Source: Echiichthys vipera (lineage: Eukaryota; Chordata; Actinopteri; Perciformes; Trachinidae). Taken from it: 64,000 bases of DNA. The number at the start of each line of letters is the position of its first letter. The first letter of the stretch is position 1. The translations under genes and the position numbers were made by a program. The notes below the pieces were generated by a model. It was given only the letters and a program-made list of their open reading frames with translations, made no database searches and was not told where the DNA came from. The stretch lies in contig OY829654.1 of the NCBI GenBank assembly GCA_963691815.1, forward strand, positions 11,794,798 to 11,858,797, in the 5' to 3' direction. Positions 39,654-50,761 of the stretch are shown piece after piece.

Positions 39654-42288
39654 AATATAACATGAAAACTTTGACCCATCAGTGATAAATACTTGACATC
39701 TATAAAATGGGGTTGCGTTCAAATTCCAAAATAACATGTTATTTGGTAGGCTAAAACTCTATGTGAGATTTATTACTATGTACGAATCCTTAGTATGAAA
39801 ACAACAGTAGTACGTGAATTGTACAACAGACAGCTATCAATCCAGACCGTGAGAGTAGTTGCTTACCTTTTTCAGTAATTTTAGCATAATCTAAGAGGTA
39901 CCATGGTTACGCATCTCCAACTGGCAAGAAGACAAAAGTTTGTTGAAGGATAATATACATACTGAGTATGGCATAGCATTGTACATAATTTTGGATGCAG
40001 ACAAAGTTTTAGTTTACTACTCCACCATATGCAAGAGAAAAGTCTTAATCGTTGTCCTTCAAGTCTCACATTGGCTTTTGAACATATTATCTCTGTCAGT
40101 CCTTCTCACTTTTCTCAGATACGCACATATGCACACACTTGTCCTTATCAGCTTGAAGACACATGAGTTTTTCATCGACTCCAAACCGTTGCAAGTAACA
40201 TCTTCTAAGATGACCCCTGGACACAAACAGGCTCCCTCCGCCCCCTTCCGCCTTTTGAAGGGTGCCATCGGATAAGCAAGACACGTCTGTATTGATGCAC
40301 ATAGTTGGCAGTCTGCAGACAAGATCCACAGAACATCCAGGGCCATGGAAAAAAATCAATGGATCCCGTCTCTGCTTGCTCCTAACAGATTTGAGGGCAA
40401 GGGAGGGATACTGTTTATTAGTTCATTATTGACTCTGTCCAAATTATTCATTTTAGTGCAGCACCATAATCCACTGCCTCCTAGGTCAGGTCTTATTTTC
40501 CATAGTCCATGTTACCCTTAACTGCAAACAGTCTGGCAGGGCATTTGTGCCTACCTTTGGCATCAAAGATTAAGGTCTTTTTCCTCTTATTCAAGCCATG
40601 CTCAAGGGTTTTGTGATGTGAAGTTTTAAATGTGTGATGTTAAGAACATGTAGATTTAGTTGGTGATGGAGGAAAAACAACTTTCTGATTTATTGAGTTG
40701 ATTATATGATTCAAGGCCATGACTGAGAGAAGTTGTACAGAAATAATTTGATAGGCTGTGAGATAACTTTTATGTGAAGGTGCTGGTTGATATGACGTTT
40801 TTCTGAGCTGCCAGCACATGCATTCCAATGCAGAGGTGCATTCATTTCGACAGAGTAATTAAGTCAGTGATGCTGATAATTCTAAACAAGCCTCCGTATA
40901 TATTGTCTACCATCCCCCACCTGATAATGCTACAAGTGGCTGAGATGTCACCTGCCACAGTAGAGATAGGATGTATGTGCCTCCCTGCCTTCCCCTCCAG
41001 CTGTCAGCCATGGCCCACTCTAATGAGGAGAGGCAAGGCTAATTGAATCCTAAACACTTCTTCCTTCTGCTTATCCCCGTCTTTCATTTTAACTGCCCCT
41101 GAATCTCCCACCTTCACTACAAGGATGGGTTGAAAATCGGGCTTCTAGGACAGAACAACATTATGCTTAACTTAACTTTACAGTAACTTTGTTACTGTAA
41201 TGTTTTTTTTTTCGATGTCCCCATTTGTTTGTTTCTCTCTCTCTTTTCTCTCCCCCCCATCAGTATCTCTCCTCTGTCCTCCTCTCATCACTTTTATCTC
41301 TAGTGGTTCCGTCTCTTCTGTGGCCCAGGGCTTAATTGCTGTTATCCTATTACTGTTTTAATAGTCCGTTAGCACTGGATTTGGTTGATGAAAATGTATG
41401 AGCATAACCGTTAGCGTGTTCCTCTCACAAAGCTGAGGCAGGCATAAACAGATGTCAGCACAACTATCACTCCGTGCTGTTTTTTCTTGCCTTTCTTCTT
41501 TTGTACATTTACAGAAAATTGGGCGGTCTGCTTCAAAGCTGTTTGGGTTGCGATCTCAATCTTGGCACAGCTTGCTGCAGTTTGCGGGGCCTAAAGGCTG
41601 AAGCGCTTACTGAAGTCAAATAATTTCCAAATAAAATAAAGTACATTAATGAATAAAACAACAACAGTAATTGAATGCCAGTGCCCTCTCAGTGTGCACA
41701 AAGTTGAAACTCTTTGTACTTCTTTGCAGCCATTAAAAAAATAAGCTTTAACTCCTGCTGTACCAAACGAATAAAAGTTGCTTGAAATAAACCCCTTGAA
41801 TATCAATCAAATTTAGGAGTCAGAGTCAAATCCAGTTCCTCGGGCTCTGTGATACAGTGGTCAAGGTGGGTCTGATAAGAAATGATTAAAGCTCTATGCT
41901 GTAAAGATTTGATAATTTTTAAGAACAAAATAAAAAAGAATGAGGAGACCTTTTACCCATTGTAACTTTTCCTCAGAGGAGTTTGTGCATATTAGAGAAC
42001 AGGAGGGCTTAGGTAGAGAGGGTGCACTTGCTTTGTCCCTCCATCCTTGGGGTCAACTTTTAAGTAATGACAGTTGAGCTAAGGCTCCACTCTGTCCCCA
42101 CACACTGTGTTCTCTGATGTTAATGGCCCCTGATGCTCGGATAGACAGAAGCATGTCCAGACATAAATCATCCAGAGGTCATCGGTGAAGCTGTCACTCC
42201 TGTACTCTGACGACTGCCTGTCTGGTTCTCCTCCAATTCCCTGCCTCAGTCTCTGGCTCTATGTCCATTCTTCTCCCTACAATTTTAC

Positions 42289-42312
42289 TCTCTCTCTCTC
42301 TCCGTCTCTCTG

Positions 42313-42352
<40 letters not shown>

Positions 42353-42360
42353 TCTTTCTT
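42289..42360. repeat. (CT)n-rich imperfect microsatellite
   Basis: CT dinucleotides with CCGT, CTGT and CACT interruptions. It yields Ser-Leu shadow frames. Confidence 0.93.
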
Positions 42361-42658
42361 TTCCAGTCTATCTCTCTCTCCTCTTGTTTAAATGCCTTTA
42401 CTCTGTCTGGTCACCCCTTTCCCAACACTGTACCAAGCTTGGCATAAGCTTCTATGTCAGACTTTAACAGGCTATAGTGTCAAATGTAATGGGAACATTT
42501 CATTTTATTAAACACACTCTGTCCTCTGAGAAAACTATTGTTGTTTTGATATATAAGGATTAATTATTAACAAACAGCGTTATGCTTGTTGCAGGCAGAC
42601 ACGCTGATGAGTACAATAACACAAATTGGCATGTGCTCATGCAACACATATAGCTAAA

Positions 42659-42686
42659 CACACACATGCGCACACACACATGCGCA

Positions 42687-42741
<55 letters not shown>

Positions 42742-42743
42742 TG
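42659..42743. repeat. (CA)n microsatellite with ATGCG interruptions
   Basis: Left part is CACACATGCGCACACACACA with a second ATGCGCACAAA unit, then a pure CA run ending in CGCACACG. Confidence 0.95.
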
Positions 42744-45549
42744 CAATTTCGCCATGACTAACACATCTAATAAAATAGATTTCCAGTAATTACTGCTGTC
42801 ATCGCATATTCCCCATTCTCTTTTTTTTCCTCCTGGCTGTTGTGGCTTTAAGTGGCTGTTCTGTGGAACAAGACAAGCAGTGCTCCATAATGAAGTGTTT
42901 AATATTTGATGCCATTGGATTTCACAGCTAATAAAAGCTGCGTGTGTGCCTCCATTAGCCCTCTGCCCAGGCTTGAGAATAGTGCTGCATGGCTGCACAA
43001 TGTAAATCACAATCTGTCCACTGCCAGCTAAGGGAGCAACCAAAAATCTGTCATGATAGAAAGTAACAATACATACACTATGCTAGAGTTTTACAATCAC
43101 AGATTATGAATTATTCACACCAGTACTGTATGCGTTTTGGTGCATAGCTGTTTACGCCAGGGGACATGGAGATATTTTGTTGGAGGAGAGCCTCTGTGGA
43201 GTGTTATCTGTTGAACAATATTTGAGGTGTGAGACCATTCCTAGTTATTTCTCTGTGTGTGTGCAAGTATCTATTTATTTAAGAGAGAAAAAGAAAGTGA
43301 GAGGGAGGGAGCAACAAGAGAAAAGAGAGAATAGTGAAAAGACAGGGCTTGATCTCTTACAGTATTGATGCTGCCAGCATTCAACTCCCAATGCAACTGT
43401 CAGTAGAGAAAAGCAGAGGCCTATATTTACAGCTGGATTCAGGCTGAATACTTGTAATATTACTCTATTGTATGTATTTTCTTAAGTAAACTGTATATAT
43501 AAGTGCATTTCTAACATAAACCATTTCTTTTACATGTCTTTCCTCCACCTTGCTGATTTCTTGGAAAACAGGTAAGAAAAAAATGATTATCATTGGCTAT
43601 CTCTCTTTTCTTCCTTCACTCTTTCGCTTACGTCATTAAGCTCCCCAGAGGAAATGGCAAAGGAAGTAAGTGCCAACAAATGTCAATGCTAACAGCAGTG
43701 CAAAGTCATGACAGCCATTGATTCTGGGCTGAGGAGAGAACTGGATGAGGGAAATTGTAGTTTAGGTGGGTAGATACAAGATATACTGAGTCAAGCAGAT
43801 TGCAAGGACTTGTTGTGGCTTGTTTTGACGGGCCCTGTATCTATCCACATTGTTAACTGCATAAAGAAATGAGAGATGGATCCATTTGGTGAAAATACAC
43901 ACAAGCCGTAATTATAAGTTACCTGAATACTGACAATTCTGTTCTTTTCTTTATATCCCCTGTAATGATGATTTTGTCAAAATAGTTCCTTGTGCATTGT
44001 CCTGTTTCTACATACAGTATATGGGTCTGTGCATGTGTCTATGTGTATCACAGCAAACAACGGAGCAGGTTCTTGTGAAATGGCAGCAGCAGTCACACTG
44101 TTATGCTGTAGAAGGTCTTTTATCGTGAGAGCTATAGAGCTTTACCTAGCCTCAGCTTGCATTTACTATTTGGTATTCACCCATCGCATTCTCATCGCTT
44201 TTATCTAGAGCTCCAACAACCCACTCCTCACTGCAGGAAGATCTTAGCACCTGCTTCATAAGAGTCACAGAGCAAGTCACACACCCAGTGCTTTCATATC
44301 AGATTCTTTATTTGGGATGCTGGAATGCCAGGCTGTTTTATTCTGATAAAAGCTAAACACTTTAAATTGAATTGTCCTTTCTTCCAAAAACGGATGTGTA
44401 TAGTGTGTGCCATTATAAAGTAGTGACTGCAAGTATCTGAATACACATACAGCAGATCTATAAGCTTTTGTAATAAGATGCAATCCTAGAAGCAAACGCA
44501 CACAAAGCAAGTGGTGACAAGAAGTTTGTATTATGAGGTACACAGGTGCCCCAATCTCCATTTTTATGAGGAAAAGAGCAATTTCATTTTGCTGCCCATA
44601 GTACTGATGCAATTTATTGCTAACTGCAAATGTAATCCTACTCACCAAGATGGATATAAATAGAAGTGAAAGTAAAATGCCTAACTGAACTCACACACAC
44701 TAACCCAGCATCATGAGCACAAGCTCAATTTGAGGCGATACTGATCAGATATGCAGAGGATTTAATTTGAAGATACTAGCTATAAAGACCAATTCCCTGC
44801 TAAGGAAGTGGTGCTCCCCCTCCAATTATATTTAGATTACAGAGTTGAAACTAGCTGGTGTAAGGAGCTATTATTTAGGGAGGAGTAAAGGTTAGAAAGA
44901 CACCTCAGAGAAACTACATTTAGCATAGTTATTAGCTGGGGGACTAGGGGCATTGCAATGTATGTTTTATTTTAATTTTCTGGCGCTCACTCTTTTATAT
45001 TCTCTCCATCTTTTGCATGGGGCAACACAGCACTTTATAATCATTGTGGAAATCACTGGTAAATAGTCAGTCATATATTTTTCGATTCAGTACCAGGCCA
45101 AGGCTCTTGCTTCCCGTAACCAGGTAACCCAGATTGAGCTTCTCCTCTGGACACTTCTCGTGCACAGTTCCATCTGTGTGGTGGGTCAGCCCACTCTTCA
45201 ATGTCGATGTTCAGTTTAAAAGGTGTATATGCAGGGACGGTTCTGGCGTTGTGCGAGAAGACCACTTTTTTAGACTTTTTGCCACTGGGCATGACTGATC
45301 CTGCTTAATCCCCCCCCCCAAACCTCTCCACACGTGCCACTGATACAGACTCAAGGCCACCACCACTCCCACCGTATCCCACTGCTTGTCTAAACCATTG
45401 CCTACATCAAAAAATGCAGTTGATGTGAAGCTCATCTGCGTGCTTGTTGTCCTCAGTGGGGTCTTGACCTAACTGCAGTCCATCGTCGTAATTGACTTGA
45501 GTGGGCAAATGCGCGCCTTCAGCGGCATCTGGAACTTTGGAGTGTTCCC

Positions 45550-46240
45550 TTCACAGATGGATCACAAAAACTATGACTTCCTCGGCCCCCTCAGCACCAC
45601 AAACTTCAACAAAGCTGCGAACGACCTGAGAGACAAGGCTAGGAGGGCTTTTTTCGCCATCCATCTCAGTTAAAATCTGACTTAAAATATTGGACTATAG
45701 AACCCGTCTCCCTTTATGGTTGCAGGATCTGGGGTCAACTCACCTACCAAGACTCTACAAATTAGGACAAAACACTTTTCATGCAGAATTTTGCAAATCC
45801 ATTCTCTGTGACTCTCTGTGCCACATAATGCATGCAGAGCAGAAATTATACTGTAGGAAAACAAAACGAAAACTACCTAACACAATAGAACAAATCAACA
45901 AAAAAACAGAGCAAATTGGAATGGGATCTGGCCCTTAACAGAGGATACACAGTGACAGAATACATGAAAACTGTAACTGATATAAAACTAAGGAAGTCTG
46001 GCCTCCGAAAGAGGACAGTGCACTGCACACAACACAAGGTGGAAACCGTGCTGCAGCTTTTAACTATCTGCCAACTGTACCAAGACATCTGAGACATATA
46101 CCTCCCACAGATTAAAAACACCTTAACAGATTCCGAAAACATTCCTAATAACTGAAAACTTCTACCTGCCAGGATGAAGTGTGTGAACATGGCATCAAGA
46201 TTTATTAGCTGCCGCAAAAAGAAAAGGATGTCAAACTGAA
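45550..46240 (+). pseudogene. Ancient LINE ORF C-terminal remnant
   Basis: Translated with several frame changes, this stretch gives KNYDFLGPLSTTNFNKAAND and then DLRDKARRAFFAI (about 45555-45665). Next come IEPVSLYGCRIWGQLTYQD (about 45698-45755), HAEFCKSIL and EYMKTVTDIKLRKSGLRK (about 45957-46015), and finally HKVETVLQLLTICQLYQDI (about 46034-46092). The order matches the region after the reverse-transcriptase domain in a fish non-LTR element family as I remember it: a YLG box, a KARRAFYAI motif, then YGCEVWG, then a TKLRK segment. Stops and frameshifts are frequent, so this copy is much older than the 34-37 kb LINE and from another clade. Left boundary uncertain; no 3' tail recognised. 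Confidence 0.65.
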
Positions 46241-48163
46241 TAAAACATCCATATAGACTGTCAACCACTACTGCACTGCGCTGACCTCTGAATATAGACA
46301 TTCTGTACACACCTACACAACAGATAGCACACTGTCAATGTTAACACTATCCTCACTTGAATTTTCTTACCATTTCTCCTATTGGTATTATGACCAGCTC
46401 AAGGCACACCTGTGATATAATAATGCTGTTTAATTAGCATCTTTCCTATGCCAGATCTGTTAAGTGGATGGATTATTTTGGCAAAGGAGAGTGCTAAGTG
46501 CTAACTAAAATTGATTTTTTACAAATTCTTAGATCTTTTATTTCATCTCAAGAAAAATGAGAGCAGAAACCAATGATAAGAAACAATGTGCAGTTTGTCA
46601 GACTGAAGTGTAAGCACCACAACTCAACTGAGGGAAACTTGAGTGTATCAGTGGTGGGGGAAAAAAAGTCTGCAAAACTAACAGGACTCCTCTCAGTTAA
46701 ACTGAAGAAAACAATCAACCTGGTGAAAATATGGAAGGCATGTGGGCAATTGCTAAAATATTGAAAAAGATCAGAGAATTTCGAATGAAAACTTCAGAAA
46801 ACTTCAAGAGCTCAAGAAGGAAAAAAACCCTGAACCAAGCGAAGAGGTAGGGGAATTGAAAAAGAATGGATGCAACAGAATCAAGCTTTGCGGAAAATGA
46901 AGATCATGAAATGATTATCAGTATGCTGCTGGTCCAAACGTTGCAACGGTTGAGTCGGTTGGAAGTAAAGTGGAGATCTTGAAAGCCAAGCCTGCAGGAA
47001 GAATCTGAAGATCTTTTCTGTGTCTGAATATTGTGCGGTAAGTAATGTGATTGAAGTTGACTGATAGCTGAGAAAGGAAGTAAGAAGTCAACTTAACGGG
47101 TGCGTCGGCTGATGATCATCTTAATGTATCTACATTCAAGCATATGTGTATTTCCGTTTAGGGGATTTAATTAGATCAAATAAATGGGTGATAAGAGTCC
47201 TTGTCATTGGTCATGTAAGTGTATGTTTTGTTGTGTGCATCGAGGCACACGCATACACAAAATGTCGAAGCTTTGGCAGACCATTATTGGTAGTGCTTGA
47301 TCCCTGCTGTTGGTGTGATGGATAGCAGTGTACATAATGTGAGTTGCAAACCCAACTCTGTGGATGGAAAATAAGGGGATCAAAAATGTAGTTTTGAGTT
47401 GTTCCCAAGTCTCCCCTCTTTTCTGCTCCACTGAGGATGTGATGTCCCGCTGTCATTTTTCATATGTAACCAAAGACTCCCTCTCTACTTAAATCAGCAA
47501 TTTTGTTTGTGTATGTCCAAGAGAGATAACCTGCAGTCTCAAGGGTTTCGCTCAGGCCAACACTCAAAGTAAATGACAAAGCGTAACATCAGCTGTCTTC
47601 CCAAGCTGTCAGTCAGTCAGTCAGTCAGTCACAGATGAGGAAGACCAAAGATAGTCAAAGAAAACTGTGGGCCAGTGAGGGTAACCCGGCATCTTCTATC
47701 AGACAAACTGGGTATGATTATTAAGTATTATGATCATGTGACATTACAGAAGGCATGTCATTATGTGCTACACTACTCATCCGTCTGCTAGCTGAACAAT
47801 CACAGCAAATGTCCTGAGCCTTCCATAAATCCTGCATATTTCTCACCAGTGCTGTGACACAAGGACAACAGAGGGGCTGGAGGAGATGGCTACATATTGA
47901 AGAGTGAAATGATGTTCACAGTATACTCTCCACTTCAGCTGACAAATTGACAGTATGCCCACATAGTTCCTCTGTGATAGAAGATTCTGTTGTTAAAACC
48001 TCAAGGCCACAAGCCTTTGCAAAGCATCACTGAAAGGAAAACTGAAATCCCTGCAAAATCAATAAATTGTACGTCAGCTCTAGAAAGGCCTTATAAAGGA
48101 AAATGTCATCATTTGCTATCATATCATTGTCCATTTTAGTATCTAGAAAAAAACATAAAAAAC
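46241..48163. other. Non-coding stretch, possible LINE debris
   Basis: Region 46540-46880 is A-rich with Lys/Glu-rich broken frames (for example KLQELKKEKNPEPSEEVGE-like reading near 46800-46860). It could be a decayed coiled-coil ORF1 of a LINE, but I cannot confirm this. A (TCAG)n run lies at 47609-47631. Nothing else is recognisable. Confidence 0.4.
47609..47631. repeat. (TCAG)n microsatellite, short
   Basis: About five and a half TCAG units. Confidence 0.9.
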
Positions 48164-48660
48164 ACTTTAAGGTCCTTGTAGTAGGCGTTAGTTCATGGGT
48201 AATAAGGGCCTTATAAATCCTAATTATATGATTATAAACATTATTATTAATAAGTCTTATGTGTGTCAGATGTGGCTCTCATTTAGAGTAGCATAGTAGT
48301 ATAGTATAGTTAACTGTTAATAGGAGCATGGAGCGCCCTGGTTGTTCACCTGGTAGAGTGAATGGACCATAAACGAGTCCTTACTGCAGCAGCCAAGATT
48401 CAGTTTAACACCAGGGCCCCTTTGATGGTTAGTAAGTGCAAGTTTTATTAACCCTATCAAGGCATTGTTCTTGCTTTATAAATGCATAGTTAACTGCTAA
48501 TATGAATTATGAATGTTGCTTTTAATAAAAATCATGTTTTGTGTGTTATCATTAACACTTATTTATAGTCTTATTAACACATAATAATGTTATTAAGTAT
48601 CGTATACAGTTAAGGGCCTTATTATCTATTAACTAATGCTTTTTACAGGGAGCTTAATAT
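48164..48660. mobile_element. Inverted-repeat element, about 500 bp, with nested SINE head
   Basis: The first 50 bases (ACTTTAAGGTCCTTGTAGTA onward) and the reverse complement of the last 50 (ATATTAAGCTCCCTGTAAAA onward) align without gaps at 38 of 50 positions. Both contain TTAGTT and TAATAAGG blocks. The left end resembles a fish repeat I remember that begins ACTTTAAGGTCC and continues TAATAAGGGCCTTATA. The interior is AT-rich with TTATTAA-type motifs. The segment 48331-48424 inside it looks like an inserted tRNA-derived SINE head, implying the inverted-repeat element is older. No clean target duplication is seen. It is non-coding. Confidence 0.65.
48331..48424 (+). mobile_element. tRNA-derived SINE head fragment
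   Basis: GGTTGTTCACCTGGTAGAGTG near 48340-48360 resembles a tRNA D-arm/box A of the form TAGCTCACCTGGTAGAGCG. GCAGCAGCCAAGATTCAGTT then CCAGGGCCCCTTTG occupies the place of a box-B region (consensus form GGTTCGATTCC) followed by GGCCCTTTGC. Box B is clearly degraded (AGATTCAGTT). The spacing between the two parts fits a tRNA-like head. The SINE body that normally follows is missing, so this is a truncated old copy. Confidence 0.55.
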
Positions 48661-49649
48661 AAACGATTACCGAAACAATTTGTCCCAAACCAAGATGCAA
48701 TTTGGGAAGGAATAGATTATTTACCATCATGGACAACAGTCCTGTCCGAACACATTACACACTCACTCATGCTCAGTCACACAAGGTTATTGTTGCCTTA
48801 GACATGAGCAGCTTCATCATCAGGCCCAGACATATTTCACATCAACTGGTGGTTTCAGACTGATGAATGAGATATGTCACTCTATGGTAAACAGTTTGAT
48901 TTATGGAGGTGATTTTTAATACAAGCGCTGCTTTCACTCCCATCTCTTCCAACCACCCTGTATTCTGTTCTAATATTCATATAGATTGGAGATGCATAAA
49001 CTAGCTCACGTAAATATTTTCTCCAGCTGAATCTTTAGTTGGAGAGGTGACATATCTTCTCTCCTTGGCACTTAAGTTTAATATTTAATACCAGTGCTTG
49101 GCTCCTGCATAACAAAGCAGGTAAGCGGGCAATAAAATATGTTAATGTGGAAATAGTTATTCTGCAAAAACAGCTCCCTAGGTAACAATGACTAGAGAGA
49201 GATAGATTGAGGGAAAGGGAAAGGAAGTGGCTCGCTCTTCATGCCAGAATAAGCATCTTGAAACATTTTCATTTCTCTGTTACTACAAGTTTTATTTTCT
49301 CCCAATCTTTTCCTGGCTTTTATGTAATCTTCGCTCAAAATGAGTCCTTGGTCCTGTATGTAAGTCACTATCGTGTGAGTCAGATATCAGACCTGTCTGA
49401 GAACACCCAGGGTAGCTTTTCACAAAGAATTGATTGCATCAATGTGTTAGTGTGAAGAGAAAGCAGGCGTGAAAGTGAAAATACGCAGTAAGTGGAAAAA
49501 ATATTAAGAGCTGCTATAGCCGGTTGTGAACAAATTTACAATTTCAGTTATTTATTGGAGGAACTCAGTCCGGAATAGATTAAAGTCTTTCCGGTAGTGT
49601 GGAAAACATACAAATCATACAAACAGGCATACATGCCAGTGTATGTCTA

Positions 49650-49652
<3 letters not shown>

Positions 49653-49684
<32 letters not shown>
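49653..49684. repeat. (GT)n microsatellite
   Basis: Uninterrupted GT run of about 32 bp. Confidence 0.95.
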
Positions 49685-49687
<3 letters not shown>

Positions 49688-50740
49688 CCTCTGAAACAAC
49701 ACTGTGATTATCTTTCTGGCAACACTGATGATGATGACAAATACCCCTCAGCGGTACATTTATCGCTGACACATAACTATATGCATATTATAGAAAATAA
49801 TATAAGAAATGTACAACACATGCACACATACTCAATTACACACACATACACACAAGGGACAGGAAATAAGTAAGAAAGTGGGAAGGAAGGAAGGATGAGA
49901 TACCTAACGCTTTCTAATGGAAGTGTAAATCAGTGCTGGAAGGGATAAGGAGGACCTAATAGTAATTAATGAATTGTCAAGTTCTGTTGAGTTCAACTAT
50001 TGAACTCAGATTAGTTGATAATGAGAAAATCAGTGACTGAGGAGGAAAAACTGAGTTTCGAGATAGAATGCCAAAATGTCAGCTACAGTAGCAGTGGTTT
50101 GCTTTGATTGATCGCCACATGTCCATGTCTAAAAGTGGAATACATGTTTACCCACCATGCTAAGTGTGCAACCACAAAGACATGTGTGTTTGTACCAGTT
50201 TGCTTTTTTGTTTACGTAAGGTATTACAGGCATGAGCTGTGCGTCTGTGCTTGTATTCACCCAGACTCCCGGGTTGATTTACTAAGCTTACTGCAAATTA
50301 GCTAGCAAATTAGTCACAAACGTCGCCGCATGTTTGCAATTTAATGGGGTGTTTACGAACACCGAATATGCAAATGGTTACAGCCATGGTAGAGTTACTT
50401 TAAATGCACTATTGTTAATTAAGACCTGGTGCTGGACTATTTACAGAAGAGAAAAAGCAGGTTCTCTGATAGTGAGCTTTAAACATTGAAGACAAACTTA
50501 TTTAGAACTGCAGTTCCATTCTTTCCTTTCAGAGGGATGTATTCTACATGATGAATGCTTTTGCTTTCAGTACTTTATGTGCATTGTTGATGCTAGTTCT
50601 TGTTTACTTTTTGCCTGGTTGGGAATAGGGGCTGCAGTTAATTTTCTTGAGGCAAAGAGTTTGCACTGTTATTTCTACTTTTGCCTATTACTTCTTCCAC
50701 CATGGGTGAAATGTATTTGTTTAACTCTCTGTCTATCAAG

Positions 50741-50761
50741 CTGTCTGTCTGTCTGTCTGTC
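50741..50761. repeat. (CTGT)n microsatellite
   Basis: Five CTGT units. Confidence 0.9.

Larger units (their letters stand above)
37106..45549. other. Non-coding stretch, no gene seen
   Basis: It contains GT arrays (37429, 39578), a CT-rich array (42289-42360) and a CA array (42659-42743). A short direct duplication of GTACTGTACTAGCAA lies at about 37140-37174. A minus-strand pair of open frames at 45071-45435 remains unidentified (see findings). Fragments at 41850-41890 and elsewhere are not convincing RNA genes. Confidence 0.5.

Noticed and set aside
41845..41880. tRNA-like CTGTGATACAGTGGTCAAGG
   Set aside because: Box-A-like only; no box B or cloverleaf.
45873..46310. 145-codon minus-strand open frame
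   Set aside because: Antisense shadow of the old LINE remnant, whose plus-strand reading shows ordered motifs.
47609..47631. Possible recombination signal
   Set aside because: Simple TCAG tetranucleotide repeat.
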